NCBI GenBank assembly: GCA_021648845.1
Contig: JAKJHY010000013.1
Location: 1 to 64,000, forward strand
Direction: 5' to 3'
Source: Mycobacterium sp. MBM
GTDB lineage: Bacteria; Actinomycetota; Actinomycetes; Mycobacteriales; Mycobacteriaceae
Length of the DNA stretch: 64,000 nucleotides
Positions 35,847 through 44,536 of this stretch are shown here, piece by piece (position 1 is the first letter of the stretch; each line of letters opens with the position of its first letter). Below the pieces are notes generated by a model, which saw only the letters and a program-made list of their open reading frames with translations, was not told the origin of the DNA and made no database searches. Both the position numbers and the translations under genes were made by a program.

Positions 35847-36638
35847 TCAGATCTCGGGCTTGGGGACGACCCCGGTGATTACCGCGCCGGTGATCCCGCC
35901 GTCGGCCGCCAACGCCTGACCGTTGACCCATCGCGCCGCATCCGAGGCCAGGAAACACACGACAGCGGCCACGTCCGCGGGCTGTGCATGCCGGCCCAAC
36001 AGATCCTTGACACCGTCGAGGGCGTCCTTGCCCATCGACTCCTCGAAGTCGACGAGTATGGGTGTCTCGACCGGGCCCGGCAGCACCGCATTGATGCGCA
36101 ACCCCATCTGCGCCAACGCCAAACCCATTGACTGGGTGTAGACCGTGGTGACTTCCTTGGAGAAGTTGTAGGCATTGCCCTGCTGTGGATGAGCCTTGAA
36201 CCACGCCGCACCGTCTTCGAATGTCTCGGTGGCCAACAGGTCCCGGATGGCATCCAGCCGGTCCGGCCAGCCGAAACCCGCCGTCGAGGACACCACGGTG
36301 ATCGAACCACCGGGCACCAGCCGGTCGAAGAACGCCTCGGTCAGGTGGCGCACGGCCAGACTGTTGACCGCCAACACGGTGTCGGCCGGAGCGGTTCCGG
36401 GAATGCCCGCGACGTTCATCAGGCCGTCGTAGGGCCCCTCGAGGACCTCAAGCGCCGCATCGATACTGCGGGGATTGGACAGGTCGACCGCAATATGGCG
36501 GGTGACCTCGGCGGTGGGCTGATTGCGGTCCAGACTGGTCACCGAGGCACCGGCCTCGAGCAACTGTTCGGCCACCGCGTGCCCGATCCCCGAGGCGGCT
36601 CCGGTCACGACGAAGTGTTTACCGTTGAATTCGGACAT
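35847..36638 (-). CDS. short-chain dehydrogenase (3-alpha-HSD/coniferyl-alcohol-type)
   Basis: This 263-residue SDR has TGAASGIG at the N-terminus, NVAGIPGTAP, and the active-site pair Ser in VVSSTAGF and YNFSK. It belongs to the shorter 3-alpha-hydroxysteroid/coniferyl-alcohol dehydrogenase-like group: it has an unusual insertion after the Ser (about residues 120-150) and ends with VNGQALAADGGITGAVIT. It probably oxidises the primary or ring alcohol from the P450. It sits between P450 and aldehyde dehydrogenase, nine and twelve bases from them. Confidence 0.85.
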   Translation of the reverse strand: MSEFNGKHFVVTGAASGIGHAVAEQLLEAGASVTSLDRNQPTAEVTRHIAVDLSNPRSIDAALEVLEGPYDGLMNVAGIPGTAPADTVLAVNSLAVRHLTEAFFDRLVPGGSITVVSSTAGFGWPDRLDAIRDLLATETFEDGAAWFKAHPQQGNAYNFSKEVTTVYTQSMGLALAQMGLRINAVLPGPVETPILVDFEESMGKDALDGVKDLLGRHAQPADVAAVVCFLASDAARWVNGQALAADGGITGAVITGVVPKPEI

Positions 36639-36650
36639 GTGTTCCTCTGA

Positions 36651-37907
36651 TCAATCCAGGGTGTAGGGAAGTGATTTGACGGCGTGCACGAAATTGCCGG
36701 TGAGATACTCCGGTTGCCCGACCCGCAGGTTCGGCGCCCGGAAGATCAACTCCCGGAAGATGGACTCCAGTTGCATCTTGGCCAGGAAAGCACCCATGCA
36801 GAAGTGCGGGCCGCCGCCACCGAAACCCACGTGTCCGTTCGGCTCACGGGTGATGTCGAACAGATGAGGGTTGGCGAATGCGCGGGGATCGCGGTTGCCG
36901 GACGAGTAGATCAGCAGCACCCAGTCACCCCGTTTGACTTCTTGGCCGCAGAGCTGGGTGTCCTGTGTCGCCGTTCGACGGAAGGTCATCACCGGACTGG
37001 CCCAGCGGACGAATTCCTCGATCCCGCCGGCAATATGGGTGTCGAAGTCGCTGGCCAGCAGCGCACGCTGGTCCGGGAAGTCCTGTAACGCCAGGGTGGT
37101 CAGCGTGACCGTATTGCGGGTGGTGTCATTTCCGGCCACCGAGAGCAGGACGAAGAACGCACCGAGTTCCTCGTCGGTGAGTCGGCGCCCGTCCACCTCG
37201 GCCTGCACCAACAGTGACATCAGATCCGAGGTGGGCTCGATACGCCGGCGCTCGGCCAGTTCCAGCCCCAAGGACAGCAATCCGACGAGGGACTCGTTGA
37301 GCACCTCACCGGGCTCCCGCCCGGCGGCGACGTCGGGGTCCGCCCACGACACCATGCCGTCGGCGTGCTGGGCGGCCTCGTCGCGGAATTCCTCCGGCAG
37401 ACCGACCATCTCGTAGATGGTCCACATCGGAAGGCGTTTGGACACCTGCTCCACGAAATCGCCACTGGTGGTGGCCAGCAGGTCGGTGACGATCGTCGAC
37501 GCCTGCTGGCGGACCTGGTCGCGGATCTTGGCGACCTGGCGCGGTGTGAATACCGAACTGATCAACCGACGCAGGGTGGAGTGCTGTGCCCCGTCCATGG
37601 CCAGAAAGGACTGCGCCGCATCGAGCAGGTCTTCGGGGACAGCCTCGATCATCACGCCCTGGCCGGAGCAGAACAGCCCCGGGTTCTTGCTGACATAGGC
37701 GATGTCCTCGTTACGGGTGACCGCCCACAGGCCGTCGATCTCCGCCTCCATCAGCGCACCCTCGATCGGAGGATGCCAGCTCAGCGGCCGCTCCTCGCGC
37801 AGGATCTCGAACGACTTCTCCCGCTCCTGTGCGGTGGCCGCCCAAAACTCCAGCGAGGAGATGCTCACCGGGTCGAACTCGCGGGTGGTCGTCATCGGCA
37901 TACTCAC
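36651..37907 (-). CDS. cytochrome P450
   Basis: This 418-residue P450 starts at a GTG that overlaps the fadD stop (GTGA); an ATG two codons later is an alternative. It has the I-helix AGNDTTR, the ExxR-region WASPVMTFRR and haem loop FGGGGPHFCMG with Cys370. It is the paralogue of the P450 at 30001. With the ferredoxin, reductase, SDR and aldehyde dehydrogenase of the same operon it makes a complete route from methyl or ring carbon to acid. Confidence 0.93.
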   Translation of the reverse strand: MSMPMTTTREFDPVSISSLEFWAATAQEREKSFEILREERPLSWHPPIEGALMEAEIDGLWAVTRNEDIAYVSKNPGLFCSGQGVMIEAVPEDLLDAAQSFLAMDGAQHSTLRRLISSVFTPRQVAKIRDQVRQQASTIVTDLLATTSGDFVEQVSKRLPMWTIYEMVGLPEEFRDEAAQHADGMVSWADPDVAAGREPGEVLNESLVGLLSLGLELAERRRIEPTSDLMSLLVQAEVDGRRLTDEELGAFFVLLSVAGNDTTRNTVTLTTLALQDFPDQRALLASDFDTHIAGGIEEFVRWASPVMTFRRTATQDTQLCGQEVKRGDWVLLIYSSGNRDPRAFANPHLFDITREPNGHVGFGGGGPHFCMGAFLAKMQLESIFRELIFRAPNLRVGQPEYLTGNFVHAVKSLPYTLD

Positions 37908-39439
37908 TGCCGGACCTCCAGATAGTGATCGAGGAGCTTACGTTTGGCCAGCTTTCCGGTCGCCAGTCGGGGCAGCTCGTCGACGAAGTCCACGGTCCTG
38001 GGCGCCTTGTAGTGGGCGATCCGGTCGCGGACGTAGCCGATGAGCTCGGCCGCCAGGTCGTCGCCGGCCTGCTCCGGGTGCCGCAGCACCACCACGGCTT
38101 TGACCTGTTCGCCCATCTCCGGGTCTGGCACGCCGATCACCGCCACGTCGCTCACCTTCGGATGCAGCGCCAGTACATTCTCGATCTCCTGCGGATAGAT
38201 GTTCACCCCGCCGGAGATGATCATGAAGGCCTTGCGATCGGTGAGGAATAGGAAACCGTCGTCATCGACATAACCCATATCGCCCACCGTGGACCAGGTG
38301 TCGTGCTCTGGGTGCCGTGCCGAGGCCGTTTTCTCCGGATCGTTGTGGTACTCGAACGGCGCCTGCTCTCGTTCGAAGTACACGGTCCCGATCCGTCCGG
38401 CGGTCAGCTCGGCGCCGTCGTCGTCACAGATGTGCAGGGTGCCCAGCACCGCACGGCCCACGGTGCCGCGCTTGGCCAACCAGTCCTGGGACGTCACCAC
38501 TGTCACCCCGTGGCCTTCGGTGGCACCGTAGTACTCCACGAGTTTGGGGCCCCACCAATCGATCATCGCCTGTTTGACATCCGGTGGGCAGGGCGCGGCA
38601 GCGTGGACTGCCAGCCGCAGCGATGACACATCGACGCAGACACGTTCTTCGGGTGTCAACTGCAGCATCCGGATGAGCATCGTCGGGACCATCTGGGTGA
38701 CGGTGATGCGGTACTTCTCGATCGCCACCAGCGCCTTGGTCGCATCGAAGCGCTCCATGAGCACCACGGTGCCCCCGAGGGCATGGATTCCGCCGCACCA
38801 CTTCAACGGTGCCGCATGGTAAATGGGCGCCGGGGACAGGTAGCGATCGTCGGCTCTGATGCCGAAGCCGTTGGCCAGCATGCCCACCAGCGGATCCCCG
38901 GGCTGGTCGACCTGCAGATCCAGCAGCACCGGCTTGACACCTTTCGGCCGCCCGGTGGTGCCGGAGGAGTACAGCATCTCCGCGCCGCGTGGCTGATCTG
39001 CCAGGCGGTGGCCCGGTTGGATCAATTCGGAGTACCCGCGGTGCCGTTCGATGGCGCCGCCGAAGGCGAATCGGTGGGCGACACCCGGTGTCAGCGATAC
39101 GATCTCGTGAGCCAGTTCGCCGACTCCCGCCGATGCGAACAGCACCCTGGCGCCGCAGTCGTTGACGATGTAGGCGGCCTCGTCGGCAACGAGGTGCCAG
39201 TTGACTGCGGTGATGTAGAGGCCAGATCGTATTGCTGCCCAGTAGATTTCGAAAGCCTCGAGGGCGTTGTCGGACAGTAGCGCGACGACGTCTCCGCGCC
39301 GCAGACCGAGCCGGTGCAGTGCAACGGCGATCGACGAGGAGCGCTGGTCCAGATCCCGATAGGTGAGCTCATGGCCGGTCTCGGCCATGATCACCGCCGG
39401 CTTGTCGGGATCGGTCTTGGCGTGAGCTCCGGGGAACAT
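37904..39439 (-). CDS. acyl-CoA synthetase (FadD)
   Basis: This 511-residue class I adenylate-forming enzyme has the P-loop YSSGTTGRPKG, the ATP motif YGATEGHG, the hinge/GD region TVGDMGYVDDDGFLFLTDR and the catalytic C-terminal Lys in ATGKLAKRKL. It activates a carboxylic acid as CoA thioester, probably the one produced by the neighbouring aldehyde dehydrogenase. It follows the SCP2 gene by three bases and overlaps the P450 gene. Confidence 0.9.
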   Translation of the reverse strand: MFPGAHAKTDPDKPAVIMAETGHELTYRDLDQRSSSIAVALHRLGLRRGDVVALLSDNALEAFEIYWAAIRSGLYITAVNWHLVADEAAYIVNDCGARVLFASAGVGELAHEIVSLTPGVAHRFAFGGAIERHRGYSELIQPGHRLADQPRGAEMLYSSGTTGRPKGVKPVLLDLQVDQPGDPLVGMLANGFGIRADDRYLSPAPIYHAAPLKWCGGIHALGGTVVLMERFDATKALVAIEKYRITVTQMVPTMLIRMLQLTPEERVCVDVSSLRLAVHAAAPCPPDVKQAMIDWWGPKLVEYYGATEGHGVTVVTSQDWLAKRGTVGRAVLGTLHICDDDGAELTAGRIGTVYFEREQAPFEYHNDPEKTASARHPEHDTWSTVGDMGYVDDDGFLFLTDRKAFMIISGGVNIYPQEIENVLALHPKVSDVAVIGVPDPEMGEQVKAVVVLRHPEQAGDDLAAELIGYVRDRIAHYKAPRTVDFVDELPRLATGKLAKRKLLDHYLEVRQ

Positions 39440-39442
39440 CGA

Positions 39443-39847
39443 TCAGGCCAGCAGGTCGTCGCGGCCGTCGGCTTTCAACCGGTCGATATAGGGTCCGTAG
39501 AGCTTCTTGCCCAACGGAGCCAGCTTGAGCAGGCTGGCGACATTGCCCTCGACTGTGATCTTCTTCTTGGCCATCGCCAACGGCAGGTTCACTTTGCCCT
39601 GCCAGTATGCGTTGCCGGTCTCGGCGGTCATTGCCATGGTCGCCATGGGCTCGGCTCCCCCGTCGACACCGGACCGCACTGCCTTGTTGGCCATGTCGAT
39701 CACCACCACCGCGTCGGGGTCGGTGAAGTCGAAGGCCACCACCAGTCCGGTGTCGACCAGTTTCGGACCGATCTCCGGGTCGGCGAAGGCCTCGTCGAAG
39801 ATCCCTCCGATGTACTTGACAACTTCGTCAGAACTGGCGAACCCCAT
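39443..39847 (-). CDS. SCP2 sterol-binding domain protein
   Basis: This 134-residue protein of the SCP-2/lipid-binding fold has VVAFDFTDPDAVVVIDM, a central hydrophobic cavity pattern and GKVNLPLAMAKKKITVEG. It starts with a strong AGGAG six bases from the ATG. Such proteins carry hydrophobic acyl or sterol ligands to oxidative enzymes. Heading the P450 operon suggests a substrate shuttle to P450 or FadD. Confidence 0.88.
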   Translation of the reverse strand: MGFASSDEVVKYIGGIFDEAFADPEIGPKLVDTGLVVAFDFTDPDAVVVIDMANKAVRSGVDGGAEPMATMAMTAETGNAYWQGKVNLPLAMAKKKITVEGNVASLLKLAPLGKKLYGPYIDRLKADGRDDLLA

Positions 39848-39854
39848 CGTTCTC

Positions 39855-39872
39855 CTTAATTTATGTTTGATT
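39855..39872. promoter_or_regulatory. AT-rich 18-bp element, copy 5
   Basis: On the minus strand it reads AATCAAACATAAATTAAG, a looser match to the shared element. It lies just upstream of the SCP2-led operon (start 39847), overlapping the ribosome-site side. Confidence 0.5.
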
Positions 39873-39923
39873 CAAAACTGTACAGGGACATGACGTCCAG
39901 GTGAGGCCATCGTCACACTTGGG

Positions 39924-39947
39924 CCACCATAAGTCAACCTATGGTGG
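39924..39947. repeat. inverted repeat upstream of the SCP2-led operon
   Basis: CCACCATA (39924-39931) and TATGGTGG (39940-39947) are perfect 8-base arms around an 8-base spacer, with GTCAAC repeated directly in and after it. It lies about 77-100 bases upstream of the SCP2 start in a 238-base gap; it may be an operator or a hairpin. Confidence 0.4.
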
Positions 39948-40085
39948 GGTCAACAGCCTTCCGTTCGTAGACATTTTCCGAGGCCACGAGCCGCTAAGGT
40001 CCGAACGCCACGCAACGGCCGAGACAGACGCTGACGCCACTCATCGTCGCCTGATTTTTGATTGTCACTTCAAATCGGGCGCCCA

Positions 40086-40805
40086 CTACACGCGGTGGGC
40101 GGCAATATCCTCCCCCGCCACGTCCACGTCGTAATCGCGCACCGCCGCACTGCGCAGGACCACGCCCATGACGATCAAGAAGATGCTGTACGAGGTCAAC
40201 GCGAGCCAGAAGATGAAGATGCCCCGCCAGGAGAACGGCCCGCCGTGAAAGAAGAATGCCAGCGGGTCCGGCAGGAACGATGCGGCGATCCAGAAATTGG
40301 TGTATCCGACCCAGCGCGGCAGCGTACGGGAGCGGTCACGAAGAATGGCCGTACCGATAGCGATGTTCTGGATGATAAACGGGGCGATCGGGGTGATGAA
40401 CAACAACCAGCAGATGTCGTTGAGGGTCACCGTGATCTCCGGATTGCGATCGGGACGGAAGGCAATCACCGCCATCAACAGCATCGGTATCAAGAGCAGA
40501 ACCCCGGTAGCCGCCCCGGTGACCAACTGGATGAGCGCCAGGATCGGATGGCGCCCCTCCATCCGCAGCATCCGATACCCGATCAAGGCGATCAGCGGGA
40601 AAACCAGACATACCCCCAGCTGCGCGATCACCAGCCCGAACAGGACCCTGGTGTCATTGGCGTAGAAGCCCACCACCTCCTCGGTGGTGCTGGAAGAACC
40701 CAAGGGGATCGGTAGCACGCCGGCGATCAGCCAGCCGATGAATGCCACGACCACCGTCGCGGGACCACACCATGCGCAGATCACTTGAATTCGACGCGAC
40801 AACAA
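40086..40805 (-). CDS. integral membrane protein, paralogue of the 17877 gene
   Basis: This 239-residue protein starts at a TTG (40805) preceded by AAGGTGG, so the start is supported despite the codon. About six hydrophobic helices are visible, with the shared PRWVGY motif (TLPRWVGYTNFW) and an FSWRGIFIFWLAL segment matching the other copy. No catalytic motif is seen. It is separated from the SCP2 operon and divergent from the FAD oxidoreductase at 41016; an AT-rich palindrome lies just upstream. Confidence 0.72.
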   Translation of the reverse strand: MLSRRIQVICAWCGPATVVVAFIGWLIAGVLPIPLGSSSTTEEVVGFYANDTRVLFGLVIAQLGVCLVFPLIALIGYRMLRMEGRHPILALIQLVTGAATGVLLLIPMLLMAVIAFRPDRNPEITVTLNDICWLLFITPIAPFIIQNIAIGTAILRDRSRTLPRWVGYTNFWIAASFLPDPLAFFFHGGPFSWRGIFIFWLALTSYSIFLIVMGVVLRSAAVRDYDVDVAGEDIAAHRV

Positions 40806-40821
40806 ACACCACCTTTGCGAA

Positions 40822-40839
40822 GTTTAATATGTATTAAAC
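40822..40839. promoter_or_regulatory. AT-rich element, copy 6, perfect palindrome
   Basis: GTTTAATA-TG-TATTAAAC is a perfect 8-bp-arm palindrome, the most symmetric copy in the window. It lies 17 bases upstream of the membrane-protein start. Confidence 0.7.
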
Positions 40840-40932
40840 GATAGCCCCCGACGGTCGCTGCCGACAAGACCATGGCCCGAAATGTCGACCACGTGCCGCA
40901 CTGCAGCCATCTCGTTGGCACGAATGTTCATT

Positions 40933-40950
40933 TTCTAATTCATGTTAAAC
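40933..40950. promoter_or_regulatory. AT-rich 18-bp element, copy 7
   Basis: TTCTAATTCATGTTAAAC (complement GTTTAACATGAATTAGAA) is close to the family consensus. It lies 66 bases upstream of the FAD oxidoreductase start at 41016 and about 95 bases from copy 6. Confidence 0.7.
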
Positions 40951-41015
40951 TCCGTTCTGCTCGCGGAGTACTGACCGGCAGGCCGTCTCCTGCCCCTTGC
41001 TGAATGAGGTACCGC

Positions 41016-42335
41016 ATGCCATCACCGAAGGCCTCGACCGACTCGGACGTCATCGTCATCGGTGCGGGACCGGCCGGCGCCGCCGCCGCGCGCGTACTCA
41101 CCGCCGCCGGTGTGCGCACCGTGCTGCTGGAAAAGGAGCACGCGGTCGGCGGCCGGACCACCACCGACCGCCGGGACGGATTCGCCGTCGATTCCGGGGC
41201 CATCTTCGTGATGGGTACCTACCGACGCACCCGCAGCGTCATCGCAGCAGTCGGGCAGGCGCGGCGTATGCGGCGCTGGGTGGCGCGCACCGCGTTGCGT
41301 GACGCACGCGGACGCTACCCGGTGCGCTTCGATGCGCCGCAGACGTTCCTGCGCGTACCCCATCTGCGGTGGACCGACCGCGTTCGCCTGGTCGCGGGTA
41401 TCGCCGTGCTCACGCTGCGCCGCGGTCCCGAGCCGTTCGACCTGGAGTCGCTGGCCGATGACGACAACGGCGAGACGATGGAGGCATGGTCGCGCCGGAT
41501 GTTCGGTGACCGTGTGCACGAGTACGTGGTTCGTCCCCTGATGGAGCCGTTGACCGGTGCGGATCTGTCCACGATCTCGCGCTCGTTTCTGGTCGCGTTG
41601 TTGCGCAACGCGCACCGCACTCGGCTGACCGTGCCCGAGGACGGATTGGATCAAGTCACCATCTGGCAACTGGCCGATGTCGACGTACGGTGCAATGTTC
41701 GCGTCGAGAGTGTGCGCCGTGGGCCGGCCGGCGTGGCGGTGCACACCCCACACGGAGTACTCACCGCACGCGCGGTGATCGTCGCCACCGACGCGCACAC
41801 CGCGGCCGAGCTGTGCGCCGACGTGCTCGGCGCGGCCGAACTCGATGCGCTCCGGCGGGTCCAGGCAATTCCGTTGCACCACGTGGCGTTCGGCTTCCGC
41901 ACCGATCCCTGGCCGGATGCCGGCCCCGACCTCGTCGTGCCCGTCGGGCCGGGCCCGCACTCCGATATCGGGGTACTGCTGGGCCAGCGGCGCAGGCCCG
42001 GCTCGGCACCCGAGGGCGGCCAGGTGGTCAGCGTCTACTTCGACGGCCCGCGCTCGGCCGAACTCGACGACCAGGAACTGCTCACCGAGGCACGGCGCAT
42101 CATGACCGAGGTGCACGGACCGGCCGAACCCGATATCACCGAGATCTGCCGCCGCGCCTACGGTTTGTCGACCGCCGCTCCCGGCCACTACCGGCGGATG
42201 CTGGCGATGTTGGCCCGGCTACCGCACGATGTCCAGGTCGCCGGGGACTACCTGACGCAGTCCGGGATCGAGGGAGCCTACATCGCCGGGGAACGTGCGG
42301 CCGGGGAGATGCTCGCCTCGCTCGGAGCCGATTAG
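41016..42335 (+). CDS. FAD-dependent amine-oxidase-like oxidoreductase
   Basis: The ATG at 41016 has GAGG six bases upstream and gives 439 residues; an ATG at 41004 has no ribosome site. The Rossmann motif VIVIGAGPAGAAAARVL and VGGRTTTDRRDGFAVDSGA mark an amine oxidase/phytoene desaturase-like FAD protein. It aligns in pattern with the 23152 protein (EAWSRRMFGDRVHEYVVRPLMEP). It may saturate, desaturate or oxidise the pathway substrate. Converges on the CitE-like gene 16 bases away. Confidence 0.82.
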   Translation: MPSPKASTDSDVIVIGAGPAGAAAARVLTAAGVRTVLLEKEHAVGGRTTTDRRDGFAVDSGAIFVMGTYRRTRSVIAAVGQARRMRRWVARTALRDARGRYPVRFDAPQTFLRVPHLRWTDRVRLVAGIAVLTLRRGPEPFDLESLADDDNGETMEAWSRRMFGDRVHEYVVRPLMEPLTGADLSTISRSFLVALLRNAHRTRLTVPEDGLDQVTIWQLADVDVRCNVRVESVRRGPAGVAVHTPHGVLTARAVIVATDAHTAAELCADVLGAAELDALRRVQAIPLHHVAFGFRTDPWPDAGPDLVVPVGPGPHSDIGVLLGQRRRPGSAPEGGQVVSVYFDGPRSAELDDQELLTEARRIMTEVHGPAEPDITEICRRAYGLSTAAPGHYRRMLAMLARLPHDVQVAGDYLTQSGIEGAYIAGERAAGEMLASLGAD

Positions 42336-42351
42336 GCGAACGCCAGGACCG

Positions 42352-43236
42352 CTAGCGGCGAGCGCGCTCCAGCAGGCCGCGGGCGCGGTCCACGACCGGC
42401 TTGTCGACCATCTTTCCGTCCACCGCACACGCGCCACCGGCCGCGGCGGCAGTGACCACCCTTTCGGCCCAGCGCAGTTCGGATTCCGTCGGCGTGAAGC
42501 GCTGATTGACGTCGTGGACCTGCGTCGGGTGGATGCACATCTTGCCGGTGAAACCCATGATGGCCGCGTGTTCCAGATCGGCGGCCAGCCTGCCCCCGTC
42601 GGCCAGATCGGTGGTCACCCCGTCCAGCGGCGCCGCGCATCCGGCGACGGCCGACCCGAGCACCACCGCGCTACGCGCATACTGCAGTGCGGTGTGGCTG
42701 TCGGGGTCCACCCCGAGTTCGGCCCCGAGATCGACACTGCCGAAGGCCGCACGAACTACCGATTCGGCACCGCACAGGGCCGCCGCACCGGCCACTCCGC
42801 GCGCGGTCTCGATCAGTGGGATCAGTGCGGTGCCGGAAGGCAACGCGGTGGCCACCCGGTTCAGCTGGTCGACGCTGTGCGCCTTGGGAACCATGACCGC
42901 GCAGCGCCGCTGCGCGAGTGCGGCCAGATCGTCTGCGCACCAAGGGGTGTCGGTGCCGTTGACCCGGACCACCACCTCGGCGCCGGTGTCCAGGAATGCC
43001 GACACGGCCGCCCGCGCCGTTGCCTTGGCCTCGACGGCGACGGCGTCCTCGAGGTCGAGGATCACGAGGTCGGCGCCGCTGTCGAGTGCCTTGGCGAATC
43101 TGGCGGGGCGGTCTCCGGGAACGAACAGCGCACTGCGCGCGTGACCGATCCGCTCGGCCAGATCGGTCAGCTCAGCACCGCCGGTCGGTGTGCGGCCACG
43201 ATCTTGTCCACGACGATCTTTGCCGTCTCGGCACAT
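42352..43236 (-). CDS. HpcH/HpaI aldolase/citrate lyase (CitE-like) protein
   Basis: This 294-residue (maximum) TIM-barrel lyase shows SALFVPGDRPARFAKAL at the N-terminus, DLEDAV, VRVNGTDTP, IPLIETARGV with the catalytic Glu, and MGFTGKMCIHPTQV. Mycobacterial CitE-like enzymes cleave or condense beta-hydroxyacyl-CoA such as malyl-CoA or citramalyl-CoA. The start is unclear: the ATG at 43236 adds about 22 non-family residues and overlaps the next gene by 70 bases; otherwise only a CTG at 43170 fits the family start. Confidence 0.82.
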   Translation of the reverse strand: MCRDGKDRRGQDRGRTPTGGAELTDLAERIGHARSALFVPGDRPARFAKALDSGADLVILDLEDAVAVEAKATARAAVSAFLDTGAEVVVRVNGTDTPWCADDLAALAQRRCAVMVPKAHSVDQLNRVATALPSGTALIPLIETARGVAGAAALCGAESVVRAAFGSVDLGAELGVDPDSHTALQYARSAVVLGSAVAGCAAPLDGVTTDLADGGRLAADLEHAAIMGFTGKMCIHPTQVHDVNQRFTPTESELRWAERVVTAAAAGGACAVDGKMVDKPVVDRARGLLERARR

Positions 43237-44489
43237 GCCGTGGTCCCGCCGTTGGCGTACTCCTTGACGCCGTCGCCGACATTCCACAGTCCGGCCAGCG
43301 GGGTCTCGTGTGTCAGGTCGTAACCGGCGACGGCGCGCTGCGGCGGCCAGTCGTCGCGGGTGACGGCGATGTTGAGGATGCGCGCGCGATTGTCGAAATC
43401 CTCGATGTTGTCCCGCAAGTCCTGCAGCAGGAGCTCGGTTTCGGCGGCCTCGTCGAAGTCGCCGGTCGGATTCTTGGGCACCGCGGTTCCGGCGTACAGA
43501 TTCCACCCCGGCGGAGCCATCTCGGGGCAGACGTCGGTGAAGTTGGAGACGTAGGCCAGCCTGCGCGATTTGGCGAAGCTCAGCATGCCGGGGACATCGA
43601 CGAGACGTTCCTGACTGGCGAAGTTGACCGTGATCATCGACGTGGGCCGGTCCGCCTTCTTCACCAGGTCCTGGTAGTCCGGCGGCACGTTCTCCTCGCC
43701 CAACAGGGCGACGGTGCCCGCGGGCCCGATATCGCTGACCACGATCGGCGCATCGATGCGCACCGACTCCCCATCGCGAGTCACCTCGATCCCGGTGACG
43801 GTGCCGCCGTCGGCGGTGTGGATTTTCGTCACCGGTGTCGACAGCCAGATCTGTCCGCCCTTGGCGACCACCGCATCGGCCAGCGCCCGCCAGATGCCGA
43901 TGGTGCCCTCGGGATGGAAGCCGAAGCGTTTGAAGGCACTCTTGCGGGTGAAGTAGGTGAGGAACACCCGGGCCGGCAGATCCTCGGAGCCGACAGCGAA
44001 GACCGAGGCGCACATATTGCGGAAGATGCCGTGCACACCCTCGTTCTTGGTGTACTTGGCCACCCAGTCCGCGGTGGACAGTTCATCTTCGGGCAGACCG
44101 GAATCGTTGCGGGCGGCGCCGATTCCCTTGACCAGTTTGGCGCCCTGACGGGTGAGCTTGCCCAGCAGGAAACCCCAGCCGCCGCCGGTGACATCGACGT
44201 CCTTGCCGGCGATGCGGTACAGGATCGGCGGCGACGGCTCCCGGATGTCGAACCGGGCACCCACCTCGCGGCAGGTTTCCTCGGTGATGCCGCCGACCTC
44301 GATCACGATGGCCCCGTTGTTCACCTTGAAGCCGTCGATATCGTCGGTGGAGGCCCGGCCACCCACCTTGTCGAGCCGTTCGACGACCAGGGTGCGATAG
44401 CCGAGTTTGGTCAGGCGCGCGGCGGTGAACAGGCCGCCTGCGCCGGCGCCGATCACCACGGCATCGAATGTGTCGCCCGAAGTCGTCAT
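43167..44489 (-). CDS. FAD-dependent phytoene-dehydrogenase-like oxidoreductase
   Basis: This 440-residue protein has the N-terminal VVIGAGAGGLFTAARLTKLGY Rossmann motif, DKVGGRASTDDIDGFKVNNGA, and a terminal GLWNVGDGVKEYANGGTTA FAD loop. This is the CrtI/phytoene desaturase and prenylcysteine oxidase style. It is the third such flavoprotein in the window and overlaps or adjoins the CitE gene. A preceding AAGGAGTAGGACA ribosome site fits the ATG. Confidence 0.85.
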   Translation of the reverse strand: MTTSGDTFDAVVIGAGAGGLFTAARLTKLGYRTLVVERLDKVGGRASTDDIDGFKVNNGAIVIEVGGITEETCREVGARFDIREPSPPILYRIAGKDVDVTGGGWGFLLGKLTRQGAKLVKGIGAARNDSGLPEDELSTADWVAKYTKNEGVHGIFRNMCASVFAVGSEDLPARVFLTYFTRKSAFKRFGFHPEGTIGIWRALADAVVAKGGQIWLSTPVTKIHTADGGTVTGIEVTRDGESVRIDAPIVVSDIGPAGTVALLGEENVPPDYQDLVKKADRPTSMITVNFASQERLVDVPGMLSFAKSRRLAYVSNFTDVCPEMAPPGWNLYAGTAVPKNPTGDFDEAAETELLLQDLRDNIEDFDNRARILNIAVTRDDWPPQRAVAGYDLTHETPLAGLWNVGDGVKEYANGGTTACAETAKIVVDKIVAAHRPAVLS

Positions 44490-44536
44490 TGTCCTACTCC
44501 TTGAAAAGTCGTTGTGTTACTGCGGTGGTGGCCGGG

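Noticed and set aside
33516..36131. A very long plus-strand open frame (over 800 codons) opposite the FprB, ferredoxin, aldehyde dehydrogenase and SDR genes
   Set aside because: It is antisense to four genes with clear motifs, and its translation is rich in Arg, His and Gly with no domain pattern. This is a high-GC shadow.
40051..40085. An AT-rich patch (GATTTTTGATTGTCACTTCAAATC region) upstream of the SCP2 operon
   Set aside because: It matches the shared element poorly on either strand and was not counted as an eleventh copy.
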